Positions 1-20,064 of a DNA stretch of 64,000 bases are shown here, piece after piece. Made by a program: the position numbers and the translations under genes. Positions within the stretch are counted from its first letter, which is position 1. Every line of letters starts with the position of its first letter. This DNA is from Sinotaia quadrata (taxonomy: Eukaryota > Mollusca > Gastropoda > Architaenioglossa > Viviparidae), in assembly GCA_028829895.1 (NCBI GenBank), contig CM054181.1, forward strand, positions 44,570,759 to 44,634,758, given 5' to 3'. The notes beneath the pieces are model-generated. The model was given only the letters and a program-made list of their open reading frames with translations, had not been told where the DNA came from and made no database searches.

Positions 1-1342
1 CAAATAAGACCAAGGCTGCCTATCGAGTCAAACAGCACACTGCTAGATAGCGAGCCAAGGCGAATGCTATATTTAATCAATACTTGTTGTACTACTTAAT
101 ATGCTGACAGCATAATTATGGAAAAGATTTTTTTTTTATTGCCGTCTTCAAAAATATTATTAAAATATTATATTAAAGTTTTTGAAGAGTACCTAGGCAC
201 TTAAAAAAAACGTGGCCTGACGACAATTAACTGATTCATTTCTATTTGTTCAATTCAAAACTGATTTATTTTGTGCAAGGATGCATGCACACAAAGTAAT
301 TTTTTAAAATTAGACAAAAGGTGCATATTCAAATGATTGATAGTGGATTTATTACACTAAGGCGTAGAGAGTCACGAGTCATTTTGTACAGTGTGAACAA
401 ATTTCAAGGTACTTGCATTTTCTTATATCAGTCATAAACAATGTTTTTAAAATTCAGTGTAAATTATCACGTGTAATATTGTCTTTTAAACTGCGCAGTC
501 ATCTGCAATTATATTATCAAGATTTTCTATTTAATAGGGGCTTGTAGTCAATTCTAGGACATCAAAAGCTGTTTACCCGAAGCACGCTTTACATTTGATA
601 TCGGCATTTAAATCAGTCAGAGATTAGTTCTTTTGAAGTGAATATTGTTTTTCATCTCTCGTATTACTTGTATCTAAAGTATCATTTGTAATCGTGGCAT
701 TATTTTAACAACACCACACACACACATTCTCATATTCCATCGCTTGCAAATAAACTTATCCTCCACCGCAATCTATAAATACGTGACATCATTTATGAAA
801 ATGAAAGTTATCTTTCCTGGAAGACAGCCTCAAAAGTGGGATCTATTTTTCACAATGGAATTTTCCCATCATTTTAAGATATATGCGCTCAAGTAAACAA
901 CATAGAGCCGTTTTCTGTCAATCTTTCGAGTAGGGATTATAAATATCTATCACTGAGACATCACAAAAACTTCATCATATTGGAAAGTGAAACTGTTACA
1001 AGTTAAATATTTTTTAAAATTAAATTTAGTAATGATCAAAACTGTGTCATTTGGTTCCGATGTGAATAAAATCAGGTTGATGTCACAACAAGAATTTGAA
1101 GTTATTAAATTCCTTCGTACGTAATAAAATCATTTATTTGTAAATTTAACTCATTCTACCCCATCTTATTGTGATGGGGTGTGGTGTTTTGTTGTTGTTA
1201 TTATGGGTCACCCCAGGATGCGAGGAGATGAAACAATGATACGATGAGACAATACGGCTACGGCAACCACAGCAGAAGAGGCAGAACACGCAACACGTGT
1301 TTACATTTCCATGTAATCTTTATTCCAGCGATAACGCCAAAT
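1..1342. other. No gene seen
   Basis: AT-rich, mostly non-repetitive sequence without a credible coding exon or RNA gene. An ISRE-like GAAAATGAAA occurs at 797-806, probably by chance. Confidence 0.6.
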
Positions 1343-1384
1343 ACTCTCTCTCTCACTCTCTCTCTCTCTCTTTCTCTCTCTCTC
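1343..1384. repeat. (CT)n microsatellite
   Basis: Slightly interrupted CT dinucleotide run. It produces short serine/leucine-rich open frames that are not genes. Confidence 0.9.
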
Positions 1385-1659
1385 AGCATACATAGTGGCA
1401 TCAGAACACGCCTTTCAAAGACAACTCTTCCTCTCGCTCCGGCTACATAGTTGCATAAAACAAGCCTTTTCTTCATCTCTTGACCACCCTTCCAAGAACA
1501 CTCTTCATCTCTCCCACTCACACCCAGTAACTAACTATATATCTAAAAGGTCCGAGCCGCAAAGGGGACTCCACTAGACAATTCTGGCACTGAGACTAAA
1601 ACTGCTGCCAAACTGATTCTTCTGTGCTATGGTAGTTTCGCTCTAACATAAATTCCGAC

Positions 1660-2068
1660 ATGAAATATGACAATGTACTTGAATATAGCGTCTATAGCTC
1701 TCCACATGAAAATGTGACTGTATTTCAATATAGCATCCATAGTTCTCTGTTGAAATGTGTCAATGTATTTCAATTTAGCGTCTATAGCTTTCCACAGGAA
1801 ATGTGACAATCTATTTCAATCTAACTACTCTAGCTCTCCACATGAAATTTGATAATGTATATGAATATAGCGTCTAAAGCTCTCCACATGAAATGTGACT
1901 GTATTTCAATATAGCATCCATAGTTCTCTGTTGAAATGTGACAATGTATTTAAATATAGAATCGATAGCTCTCTGTGATGAAATGTGACATTGTATTTCA
2001 ATAAAGCGTTTATAGCTCTCCACAAGAAATGTGACAGCGCATTTGGCTATAGCATCTATAGTGCTCCA
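1660..2068. repeat. Minisatellite, about 46-bp unit, roughly 9 copies
   Basis: Degenerate tandem copies of a unit containing GAAATGTGACAATGTATTTC and a TATAGC-like segment. Copies differ at many sites, so the array is old. Confidence 0.85.
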
Positions 2069-2077
2069 TTAAAACAA

Positions 2078-2264
2078 TGGTAACATTAAAGGTTAAGTTG
2101 GTAGTAGGTGTCATTTCCCACGAGGTAACATTAAAAGTCTAGATAGTTGTAGGTGTCATATCTCACAATGGTAGCATTAAAGATCAAGATGGTAGTAGGT
2201 GTAAAATCTCACAGTGGTAACATTAAAGGTCAAGATGGTAGTAGGTGTAAAATCTCACAACGGT
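2078..2264. repeat. Minisatellite, about 52-bp unit, 3-4 copies
   Basis: Tandem copies carrying GGTAACATTAAAGGTCAAGA and GTAGTAGGTGT. It directly follows the 46-bp array. Confidence 0.8.
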
Positions 2265-2884
2265 TCACTGAATACACCTGAGAACAATTTGAAAACTTTC
2301 AATGGCGACGGTTTGGCGTATGGATAATGTTTTATAAAATCCCACAAAGTAAAATTTGTATCGTAAATATATACTTTTTTTAACTAACTGTTATATTCAC
2401 ACTTTTGTTTTGTGGCGAAAGCGCCTTTAATCGTCCAAATCAAAATCTTTGTCATCGCACTTTCTCGGATATTTACAAACAAATAAAAAGTAATTAAAAT
2501 AATATCAGACCCGGTGATGTAATCAGTCGAACAGGTTCCTGCCACTTAGTCTTTCTTAGACCTAGGGACGGACAGTGACTGTCGCTGAATGGCGAGCAAT
2601 GATGGTGAATGACTTAGTGCTCTTTAGTTGTCTTCCTATGTAATTTTAACTTTTGTCTGGCGTGAACCTTTGAAATTGACAAATACATTATTTTAAAAGC
2701 AAGAACTGTATGAATTGTCATCTTAACTTCCTGTGGTTTTCTCAAAATGTAATTTCACTTTGTTTCTTGGGGTAGTTTTCTTTGCTGCATTCTTTGTTCC
2801 TGGGTTGTAGCTATTCTCACTTTCGTTTTAACTAAACATTTTTTTCTTTCTGAAGTTATTAATCTCGTTTTTTGTTTTGCTTTG

Positions 2885-3075
2885 ACCTGCTAGGCTTTCG
2901 TGGTAAATGGATTTATCCACGCCATGCTATTTACTATTAAACCAGTTTGCCTGTTTCTAGGTCACACGAGTCACTAACTGCTAACGTCATTCTACGCGAT
3001 CGGAGCGCAGAGTAAACTGGTGTTTAAATACGCAATCAATACAGAGAACGAGAAGATAAGAAAGGAGATAGAGTT
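2885..3075 (+). promoter_or_regulatory. Candidate upstream/promoter block of gene 1
   Basis: This block resembles 21975-22165 upstream of gene 2: both contain a TTTCGTGG stretch, a YTCCRC-like stretch and an ATACA/ATGCTA-rich run in the same order, followed by a GTAAACTG. The shared sequence suggests a regulatory region copied with the gene. It lies 6 kb before the coding start, so a long first intron is implied. The alignment was made by eye and is imperfect; no TATA box or transcription start is established. Confidence 0.4.
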
Positions 3076-3098
3076 ATACAGAGACTATTCTCTTTGTT

Positions 3099-3213
<115 letters not shown>

Positions 3214-4036
3214 ACGTTCTACGTAGGACTTACAAGTCCGACTTACTTTCAGTTTCATATTTGTATTTCGTGGGTGTATGGACCGATATATATATCCTGT
3301 GCCCAATGACTAGTTCTTACCTTTCGCTCCCACACAATCATAAATACAGCTGTGTAGGAGGGATTGTGTGTCTTAATGTACAACGTCTCTTCCCCTTGAC
3401 CAGTCCATGACTTCATAGGATATTGTTTGTGTTTGAGTGTAGAAAGCTAAATTGGAAAAACACAACGCGTGGGGACACGTCTATTTCATAAAATAAACGG
3501 TAAATTTTTTTCAGTCGTTATTTGTATTGAATAATAATTATAATCATAAGAATGAGACATGATAAAGTACCTAATCACATGACAGCTCTAAGGCTTTGGA
3601 ATTATTATGTACAGAATTTTAATATACACACTATTTAAACACAAATGAAAACTACAAGTAAAATAATAAACTAAAATGAATGCAACTGCAAAATGGCAAT
3701 ATATAGCATATGAATTTACAAACGAGAAATATAAGCAAAATAAAGTTTCAAATAGCATAACAAATAATTGCATTTACAACAGAAAAGCATAAATCTAAAA
3801 TAATTTATAACTGTACACCCAAAAACAAAATAAAAATCAATGACAAGTTAGATAGTTTCACTCTAGGTGATGAATGTGTCACAGGTTGCGTTACTTTGTG
3901 ACTCACCTCAAACGGCTGCCATTTTCAGGTAGGTGGACACTAATAAGCAAGGTAATGTTGATGGTATGGTATATTTTGTTTTCAAAATGTTGCAAGTGCG
4001 TGTTTTGCATGATGTGTACAGGCATTTGGCAAGTTT

Positions 4037-4160
4037 GTACACGTGAGGGGTCAGACAGGTACTTAAAACTGTACACATGAGGGGCTAAACAAGTACTTAA
4101 AACTGTACACATGAGGGGCCAGACAGGTACTTAAAACTGTACACATGAGGGGTCAGACAG
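4037..4160. repeat. Minisatellite, 34-bp unit, 3.6 copies
   Basis: Units begin GTACACATGAGGGG and recur exactly every 34 bases at 4037, 4071, 4105 and 4139. Confidence 0.9.
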
Positions 4161-4459
4161 GGATCGTGTGACGCGTAGCATAAAGAAGAAATCCTGTGTT
4201 GTATTCTGTTGTTGCTTTGGACAAGTGGAGTGCCATGTTCCTGTCTCGGGAATAACTGTAACCAAGTACTTGTTTAATCTCTGGAAGATTCTTCACAGTA
4301 TACAGTAGTAGATCATAAACTAGAAAATGACAACATTCCAATCGAGAGATTGTACGACGAACACTCCAGGAGTTTTCATCCTCCAGCATCATGTGAGAAG
4401 CATGTAAATAGTTATGTCTCAAATTCAGACATGCTTCTCCACAAGTCTTGAAAGTGTAG

Positions 4460-4565
<106 letters not shown>

Positions 4566-4880
4566 ATCAGAAAGTACACCGAGACTTCTTTCGAGATTCA
4601 CTATATATATATATATATATTGAGAGTATCAATAGTTTTCACTGACTAGAAGAGGTTCGGATTTAGAAAATCTTTTAGGAAAAAAACAAGCATGACTTAA
4701 ATTGTTTCATCATTCGTGTGCAACGTATTACTCGACATCGAAGACTTTACACCAGAAACACAAGTCTCAAACTTTGGAAGATAGAAGCAATTTCATTAGA
4801 ACAAACTGATTTGTACTGTTAGGTATCATCAGCGTATAATTAGTGGAATATGGGATAATGACTCTTGACACTGACTCTGT

Positions 4881-4996
4881 GTGTGTGTGCGTGCGTGCGT
4901 GTGTGCATGTGTGTGCTTGAGTGTGTGTGTGTGTGTGATAGGACTAAACTGTGATTTGTATTAACTCTATTGTTGAATTGTAATTATAATATATAC

Positions 4997-5027
<31 letters not shown>

Positions 5028-5057
5028 GGAGAGAGAGAGAGAGAGAGAGTGAGAGAG
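4881..5057. repeat. GT, TA and GA microsatellite tracts
   Basis: Interrupted GT tract at about 4881-4938, a TA tract near 4990-5011, then a GA tract to about 5057. Confidence 0.85.
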
Positions 5058-5059
5058 AT

Positions 5060-5500
5060 TGTAAATGTAAAATAAAATTATCCAAACATGAGTTCATGGA
5101 ATATTGATGTAAAATAATCTATTTCATTGTAATTGTCATATGTGTATTTGATTGTTGATTTAATAAATTTATTGTCAAATTTATTGACCTCCTTACGCAT
5201 ATTGATAATCTTACGTTGGAGAAGAAAGTATGTGGATTGGGGCTCAATAATGTTGACTAAAGTCGGATTTGTCTTCTCTTCTAGTAAGAAGTTTTCCACT
5301 CACGGAAAAATTATGTGACTGTAAATGATTTTTAATGTTGTGGAATAGAGAAAACGTTTACAGTACCAAAATATCCATCAAGTGAGAGATGAGAGGTATC
5401 TGCTGGAGGATCATTAATAAAATAAAGATTCTCATCACTTATAATTGGTTATGAAAGATTAAATAAAAATAATCATTTTCATTAACTAGTTGGTAAGTCT
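5060..5500 (+). mobile_element. Dispersed element, 3' part, copy A
   Basis: Matches the 3' third of the element at 23330-24993: a TAATAAATTTATTG stretch, AAGAAGTTTTCCAC, an AAGTGAGAGATGAG stretch, then CATTAACT and GTCACA near the end. The 5' part is missing. It lies upstream of gene 1 and carries no coding capacity. Confidence 0.75.
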
Positions 5501-5859
5501 GTCACATGGCTTTTCTTGTTTCCTTGTGTTATTTGAATCTGCTGGTTCACTTGTAAACCACTATAACTGGGATAGATACAGTAAAATTATCTGCTGCAGT
5601 GTGCGTAAATGTAAAGGAATACACCACACTTCTTTGATGTGTGATGTCAAGATATACTGACTACATGAGTAATTTCTGGTAGAGTGCAACTACTAGAAAT
5701 CGCTACAATTGTTCTGCTTGAAGGAACTAATATTGCAAAGAAGGTGCTCAAGTTGGCTTCCAGAGAATAGCAGCAGCACGTCAGTGTTTGACTCATGCAG
5801 AGAGAGACACGTGTCTGACATGGACAATAACTTGTGACATTCTTGTAAAAGCATACAAA

Positions 5860-6460
5860 GACTATTAAGACAGGCCTAAATCAGGTTACATAGAAACTAT
5901 TATTACTTATCTCTAATAACTCCATTTCTGTTCTCTGATAAGAACTATACTGTGATTTGATTGAATTATTGAATAGTAGTTTAGGATAAAACTGTGAGAA
6001 TTATAGAAATTATTTTGAACATGCTTTCACGAAAATATCGATGTCAAGTAATCTTTTTCATTGTATTTGTCATATGTAGGTTTGATTGTTGATTTAATAA
6101 ATTTATTGTTAAATATGTTGACCTTCTTACACATGTTGTTAACCTTATGTTGGAGACAAAAGTGGATGGATATGTGCACGTTAAATATAGATTAAAGATG
6201 GATTTGTCATCTCCTTCATTAAGACTTTTCCACCTACGGAATATTGTGTGACGGTAAATGTCTTAATGTTGTAGAATAGAGAAAACGTTTACAGCGCCCG
6301 CATATCCGCCAAGTGAGAGAGACGAGTGGTGTCTGCTGGAGAATTATTAATAACAGGAATTAAAACTCTCATCACTTGCAATTAGTTATGAATGAATAAA
6401 TAATTAATAATAATAATAATAATCAGAACTTTTAACTAACTGGCTTTGATGTCACAATAC
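5860..6460 (+). mobile_element. Dispersed element, 3' part, copy B
   Basis: Second copy in the same orientation about 0.93 kb after copy A. It extends a little further 5', matching the minus-strand element near 58.2 kb (TCTAATAACTCCATTTCTGT region), and ends in GTCACA. The two copies could be independent insertions or one local duplication. Confidence 0.75.
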
Positions 6461-6720
6461 GTATCACAGTAAGTAGTATAACATCTGTACGCTCAGTGAT
6501 GTATAGAGCATAGGGTTCAGTTACCTACTTATCATTTGTTGCAGAACATTTCGAATATTAGTAACAATGGGACGCAAACAAAATACAGATGCACGCGCAT
6601 ACACTCAAATATATGCTTATTCATTGAATGTGAATTATGAAAAATGAAGATGACATGTATTAATACAATCGTCAATTTATAATATTTAATTGTAAAATAA
6701 CTCTGACGTGATTTATTTTC

Positions 6721-7650
6721 ATAGTCTGTGTCCCATGGCAAGACAGAGTAAAATCCAAATCTCATGGCAAGACAGAGCAAACGTCCGAATCTCATGGCAA
6801 GATGGAATAAAGGTCCGAGTCTCGTGGCAATGCACAATAAAAGTCCAAATCTCAGGGCAATGCAGACTAAAAGTCCAAATCTCAGGGCAATGCAGAATAA
6901 AAGTCCAAATCTCAGGGCAATGCAGAATAAAAGTCAGAATCTCAGGGCAATGCAGAATAAAAGTCAGAATCTCAGGGCAAGGCAGAATAAAAGTCCGAAT
7001 CTCATGGCAATGCAAAATAAAAGTCAGAATCTCACGGCAAAGCAGAATAAAAGTCAAAATCTCATGGCAAGGCAAAGTAAAGGTCTGCGCCACATGGCAA
7101 GACAGAGCAAAAGTATGAGCCTCATGGCAATACAGAGCAAATGTCTGAGCCTCATGGCAAGACAGAACAAATGTCTGAGCCTCATGGCAAGACAGAGCAA
7201 AAGTCTGAGCCTCATGGCAATACAGAGCAAACGTCTGAGCCTCATGGCAAGACAGAACAAATGTCTGAGCCTCATGGCAAGACAGAACAAATGTCTGAGC
7301 CTCATGGCAAGACAGAACAAATGTCTGAGCCTCATGGCAAGACAGAGCAAAAGCCTGAGCCTCATGGCAAGACAGAACAAATGTCTGAGCCTCATGGCAA
7401 GACAGAGCAAATGTCTGAGCCTCATGGCAAGACAGAACAAATGTCTGAGCCTCATGGCAAGACAGAACAAATGTCTGAGCCTCATGGCAAGACAGAGCAA
7501 AAGTCTGAGCCTCATGGCAAGACAGAACAAATGTCTGAGCCTCATGGCAAGACAGAGCAAAAGTCTGAGCCTCATGGCAAGACAGAGCAAAAGTCTGAGC
7601 CTCATGGCAAGACAGAGCAAAAATCTGAGCCTCATGGCAATACGGAGCAA
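6721..7650. repeat. Minisatellite, 30-bp unit, 31 copies
   Basis: Thirty-one back-to-back 30-bp units fill exactly 930 bp. Each contains a CTCATGGCAAGACAGA-like core. The left third has the variant CTCAGGGCAATGCAGAATAA and the right two thirds CTCATGGCAAGACAGARCAA, so two subfamilies expanded separately. Because the period is a multiple of three and the unit lacks stops in several frames, open frames of up to about 300 codons appear on both strands. None has an upstream or downstream context like a gene. Confidence 0.95.
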
Positions 7651-8054
7651 AAGACTGGAAGGTCTGGACACATTACACATATAATATCAATTACACTTTT
7701 TATATGATATAAAATATCAATTACTTTTTCTATATGACATAACATAACAATTAATTTTGTATGTGACAGAAAATGATATTACTCTTTTTATATTTCACAT
7801 TTAATGCAAAATAAATATAAATATTAAAGCTGTTGAAAAAATGACGCAGAATCTAGGGCAATATAAAAACGACCGACTGTACGAAAACAAAATTATAAAT
7901 GTCCGATTAAAAGCCATAAATAATCTCTTGAAAACTTTATATTTTAATCAGTAAATCTAATCTCTCACCCGTTCGAAGATATATCCTAATTTTGTTTTGA
8001 TGTATTCCTGAAATCGGTTTCTAATTATAATCTGTTATGATTTTCACATGAAAT

Positions 8055-8223
8055 GTTCGCCTGATTACCGTCAGAGGAAGTGTATAGTTAGATACAAAGT
8101 AGAACGTTGTTTGTCTGATTACCGTCAGAGGAAGTGTATAGTTAGATACAAAGTAGAACGTTGTTTGTCTCATTACCGTCAGAGGAAGTGTATAGTTAGA
8201 TACAAAGTAGAACGTTGTTTGTT
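8055..8223. repeat. Minisatellite, 54-bp unit, about 3 copies
   Basis: Near-identical copies containing ATTACCGTCAGAGGAAGTGT. The low divergence indicates a recent expansion. The rest of 7651-9060 shows no gene. Confidence 0.9.
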
Positions 8224-9080
8224 ACAATGCTGACGTACTTCTTATCATTTCTTCCTTGTTTTAAAACTAATATTTAAATATATGCCTCATTTACCTGCTT
8301 TCGGCCTTAATGAATTCAACGCAATTGCAGATGAGCACAGTATGTCCGTACTGAATTCAGTCATGTTTAAAATATTGCATTTAGTAAACGTTATAGTACT
8401 TAGAATACCATATCCATTTATTGCAATGTAACGGCATAGAAAGATACCTTATCAAAAGAGCCGAACACGTTGTCAAAAAGGCCAAAATGGTATCTATTAG
8501 TCGAACCCAATATCAAATAGATCGGAGTCATTATTAAACAGCCCAACATATTATCAAGTTGGCAAACATATACAATAGACTGAACACATTATCTTATAGC
8601 TTTTTAAAAATAAGCAAATAGGTCAAACGTATAGGCAAGAGATGGTATGACTTTTCAAAGAAATAATATGTAATAGATATTTTTTTAATGAAATTATGAA
8701 ATAGAACAGTTCACTATAGAAAGGTTTTAAAAATCAATTCTTTGTGTGACAATTGAGACGTATTGACTGGTGAGCGCAGGAAAGAGATAGTTATTTACTG
8801 GTGAACGCACCAATGACTGAGGTATTATTGGATACAATCAGTTCTCTGCGCCCTACAGCCTGGGAATAAGCCAATGTCAAAAGTACACAGTCATCTCTCA
8901 ATATTTATAGACTAGAACGAATTTTAATGTTTTATTTTTGTCTCCTTTTTCAAATTTCATATCATATTTAACTTGAAAATTTTAATGGAATCCTTTAGAT
9001 AAAACGCTGTTAACCATTACTTTTACCTATTTTTTCCTCCTTATTATATACGGAACTATTTCTTTATTTTCCTTTTAGAA

Positions 9081-15922
<6,842 letters not shown>

Positions 15923-16600
15923 GAAATTAACAACCGTAATTAAGCAAGTGACTATTTTGGCAGTGGACATTAAGCGCCAACATGGCCAGTCAGCTAGTTT
16001 AACCACCAACTCAGCGACTAATGAAACTAAAAAAAGACTAAAGTTGAATATAATTTTGATAAATCTTTCAGATGACGACTTCTTGAGCATATCGCAAAAC
16101 GTACATTTTTACATTTGTTTGATTTATAATTTGAATCATTTTTAATACTTTGTAGCTGATAATAGTATTATTGGTTGATTCAAAACGAAACCAGTACAGC
16201 AAAGGCCTAAAATATAATAGTAGGTTAAAATGCAACTTTTAAAAATATATATAAACTTGTTCTTTCTTTCTTTCTTTCTTCCTTTCTTTTTTCTTGTTTT
16301 GCTTACTTTCCTTCTAATTTATTTGTTATTGTTTATTTCTAATCATTCGTTCTATTGTTTTCTTTCTTTCTTCAGTATTTTAAAATTTAATATTTTAATT
16401 ATTCCTATTTTTTATTTATTATTTAATGATAATACTGATGTTCCTTTTTATTGAGTCTTTTTACAATTTCCCTATCCTTCTTTTTTCTAATATTCATTTT
16501 ACTCTTTTCCTGTGTGTTAGTTAATTAATTATTGCATAAATCTATTTTATTCCATGTTATTCATTTTAAGCTACAACTGAGCTTTCTAATGAAAGATATG

Positions 16601-16676
16601 GTGGTTGGTTGGTTGGTTGGTTGGTTGGTTGGTTGGTTGGTTGGTTGGTTGGTTGGTTGGCTGGTTGGCTGGTTGT
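16601..16676. repeat. (TTGG)n microsatellite
   Basis: Near-perfect GGTT repeats. A pyrimidine-rich TTTC patch lies at about 16258-16290. Confidence 0.95.
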
Positions 16677-16739
16677 TTTATTATGAAGCAACTCTTTATT
16701 GATTTTTCTTTAGAAAATGAAGTTACAATGCATTTGTTT

Positions 16740-17330
16740 GATAACATCTCATTTTTTTTTAAATGTATCACACACTACATATCTCCGATATTATTTATAT
16801 ACATTTTCACTCAGTTTTAATGTAAAATAGTGTTACTCATCACACAATAGCTACACTTGTAAAGCATACACGCTCGCATGCGCAATCAAAAAGTTATACA
16901 CAATACTACGTACGTAATAGTAATTAGTCAGGATAAAACCCTTCTGTCATACATATAAAAATATTTTTTGAAAAAACGAAGAATTATCAGTACTAATTAC
17001 AAAATAATTATATTCCTAATTAATATAATTATCTCACCAAATATATATGTGTGAGTGAGGGTTCTTTTGAAATCAAAATTCACAAATAAAATGTTTATCA
17101 TATTTTTGTTAAAAAGAGATATGACGTGCTAAACACATCTAATTGTACAAAATGATTTGAAATATATAATTTTAGTTGTTATAATGTGAATTCAATGTCT
17201 ATCTTTGTTTATGTTTGTTTGGAAGTCTTTGACTCGTTCTGACTGTCTTTGTATGTACATATTATCATATCGGCATAAATGTTACTTGTCCTCAAGTCTA
17301 AGGTCCTAACTGAACGAGAAAAAAATTTCT
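16740..17330 (+). repeat. Duplicated 0.5-kb segment, copy 1
   Basis: Diverged direct copy of 20065-20620. Shared landmarks in order: ATACATTTTCACTCAGTTT, a TATACACAA run with TACGTACG, GAAGAATTATCA, and TGTTTGTTTGGAAGTCTTTG. It may be an old interspersed repeat or a local duplication. Confidence 0.8.
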
Positions 17331-17378
17331 TCAATAAGATTTCCACACGCAGAAATTGTCCCACAAATCTCAACATAA

Positions 17379-17757
17379 AATGGATGGCAAGGATAAGCCA
17401 ATGACAGATGTGTTTAAGAATGGATAACAGGATAAGCCAATGACAGATGTGTTTAAGAATGGATGGCAGGATAAACAATGACAGATGTGTTTAAGAATGG
17501 ATAACAGGATAAGTCAATGACAGATGTGTTTAAGAATGGATAACAGGATAAGTCAATGACAGATGTGTTTAAGAATGGATAACAGGATAAGTCAATGACA
17601 GATGTTTTAAGAATGGATAACAGGATAAGTCAATGACAGATGTGTTTAAGAATGGATAACAGTATAAGTCAATGACAGATGTGTTTAAGAATGGATAACA
17701 GGATAAGTCAATGACTAATGCGTTAAAGATTGCATGGCAAGAAAAACTAATGACAGT
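17379..17757. repeat. Minisatellite, 39-bp unit, about 10 copies
   Basis: Units contain GGATAAGTCAATGACAGATG and TTTAAGAATGGATAACA. It abuts the duplicated segment at 16740-17330; a two-unit relative follows the second copy at about 20636-20710. Confidence 0.92.
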
Positions 17758-18099
17758 GTCAGGAACTGTTGGGCAAATTATGCCAAGTTATGAAACATTA
17801 ATTTTCATTTTATTAACTGTTTCTACTGTCTATATAATTTACGAGGAGACTTCCGTTAAGCAATTAGTCTTAGCTGATGCAACAGACTTGTTTACGTGTT
17901 AGCAGGTCGAAGGTGATTGAAGGGTCTTTAGCCGTGTACGAATCGAATTCATCAGACGCGCAGATAATCGTATACAGTTCCCATTGTCCATTTTCCAAGT
18001 TTACAGTTACTTTTGATATGTTGTTAATAAACACTGAAACTCTCATTATTCTATATTAGTAGTAGCAGTAAGGCTCAGCATGATTGACATAAGTCAAAT

Positions 18100-18275
18100 T
18101 GTTCAAGACTCTGAGTATTCTTTGATACAAAGTAATCTATGTCAAGTAGCACTGTGATACTAAGTACTCTAGGACACGTAGAATTGCGATAGTCAGTAAT
18201 ATAAGTCTCGTAGAACTGTGATATTCAGTAATCTAGGTCAAATAGCACTGTGATATTATTCAGTATCCCATTACA
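18100..18275. repeat. Degenerate tandem repeat
   Basis: Diverged copies of a unit around AGCACTGTGATATTCAGTA. Period and copy number are hard to fix by eye. Confidence 0.5.
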
Positions 18276-18310
18276 CTCAGCACCCTATAAAAAGCAGAAT
18301 ACTATGGCAC

Positions 18311-18419
18311 TTACAGTTCGTATTTGTTACTGTGAATGTTTAGGGTCGAATAGGATGTTCTTGGAAGTCCTTGTCATGTATATTTGTATAACTATGTGAG
18401 TGTTTACTTTCCCCATCTT
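18311..18419 (-). repeat. Inverted-repeat arm, right (downstream of gene 1)
   Basis: Reverse complement of 15620-15728 with only a few mismatches, 2.4 kb after the gene 1 stop. The two arms enclose the last exon and 3' end of gene 1. Confidence 0.9.
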
Positions 18420-19630
18420 TGCATAAGCTTCAGTACCTCTACGATAGGTGGCAATGCTGAGAAAGAAAGAAATTGCAAGGACAGCGAAAATTCAAAGACG
18501 ACGAATTAGCATTGCCAACGCTGGTCAACAGATCCAATCCCCTGCATCACAAAATGTGCACACCAAGTCAAATTTAAAAATTTAAACATCCCTTGGAAGA
18601 AAATCCAAAGCTAGGAACACGAAGCGAAATTTAAAAAATCCAACAACATACACTAATTTATGAAGCAAGTTATTATTAACAGATTTTAATTTTTTAAATC
18701 TCATTTACATGAATATAATTTCCATTCGCTTTTTCTAGGTTCTGGTATCACTGAAATTCACATATAATGCTCAATGTTTGTATAACAATACTTTTGTTTC
18801 TTTAAGTGACTATTCATTCCTCCTATGGATTAGCAATTTTCCTCACAAGATTTTCATAGTGCATTGAATCTGATTGTACTTGAGGATGAAACGCCCAAAA
18901 TATGTAAACATTGGCGAGAGTGGGGGTGTTATGAGAGTGAGCGGGAAAGAAGAGGAAAGAAAACATTGATCAATGAATTAACTGGTTCTTATTCTGCCAA
19001 GCGTAAAATATGAAGCATTCAAAAATGTTCGTATTGATGTGTTTGTATGTGGGTTTGCGTATGTCTATGGTGTTTGTGAATGTCTATGGTGTTTGAATTA
19101 AAAGATATAGATCATCGTTGCAATCCAGTCTATTTCAGAAAATGTGTATAATTCGGAATTCAACAGCAAAGACATTATAACTATCTACTATGCAAATCAC
19201 ACACACACACACACTATTTCTCAGGACGACTATTTCAATGTAAAAATAGTCTTTGTGAAAAATGCATGCTAATGAAAGATTTCCAAGAATTATATTTTTC
19301 TCCAATATTTTTTGCTTGAGGTTATGAAGCGACAAAAGAAATGTACACAGCAGATCTAAAAATAACTCAGAAACAAACCCCAACGTGCGCACAAAGTCAA
19401 TTTGAGCGATGACGCTTTTAACCGCGAGGCAAAGGTGACGTGTTTCTATTCCGGTATATCAAGAATCCTAAGGTCAGATCGAGTTACTACCTAATCTGTA
19501 ACGTGAATCAATATCACAAAGGTCGGCTGTCTGGTTGGTAAGTATAACGAACAAAACTATATTGACGTATGCATTAATGTATTCATTTTTTTTTTAAATC
19601 CTTGTCAACAACGAAAAGCGGAGAGGGCGG
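18420..19630. other. Spacer, no gene seen
   Basis: AT-rich sequence between genes 1 and 2 with a short CA run near 19200. No credible exon on either strand. Confidence 0.55.
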
Positions 19631-19842
19631 AGCGTTGTCGTGTACATAATTCTTGCTAGAGCAAAAGGTAAATAGTCAAATGCGTTGTCGCGTGCATAAT
19701 TCTTGCTAGAGCAAAAGGTAAATAGTCAAATGCGTTGTCGCGTGCATAATTCTTGCTAGAGCAAAAGGTAAATAGTCAAATGCGTTGTCGCGTGCATAAT
19801 TCTTGCTAGAGCAAAAGGTAAATAGTCAAATGCGTTGTCGCG
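19631..19842. repeat. Minisatellite, 50-bp unit, about 4 copies
   Basis: Almost identical units with GCGTTGTCGCGTGCATAATT and TAGAGCAAAAGGTAAATAGT, so a recent expansion. Confidence 0.95.
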
Positions 19843-20064
19843 TTTCATATCGAGAACAATAGACAATTGGAGTGGGGTTGGGTGGTGCAAAGTTAGGTAT
19901 CCATCGTGACAATGCTCTATGGTGACCTTGTCGTCCCTTGTTTATTGCACAACCAGACAGGAATAGACCGCTGTAATCGTTCCCCCTTTTCTAGTCAATC
20001 GAAAAGCCTATGTTGGTATTAAAATATTGAGATAGATAAGTATATCTTAACTTCAAATTTGTAT

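Noticed and set aside
6721..7650. CRISPR-like array of 30-bp repeats
   Set aside because: Units are contiguous with no unique spacers, and the surrounding DNA is eukaryotic.
6764..7684. 306-codon open frame of 10-residue repeats on the plus strand, with 208- and 124-codon frames on the minus strand
   Set aside because: It is a 30-bp minisatellite whose period preserves every frame; several overlapping frames on both strands are equally open, and no gene context is present.
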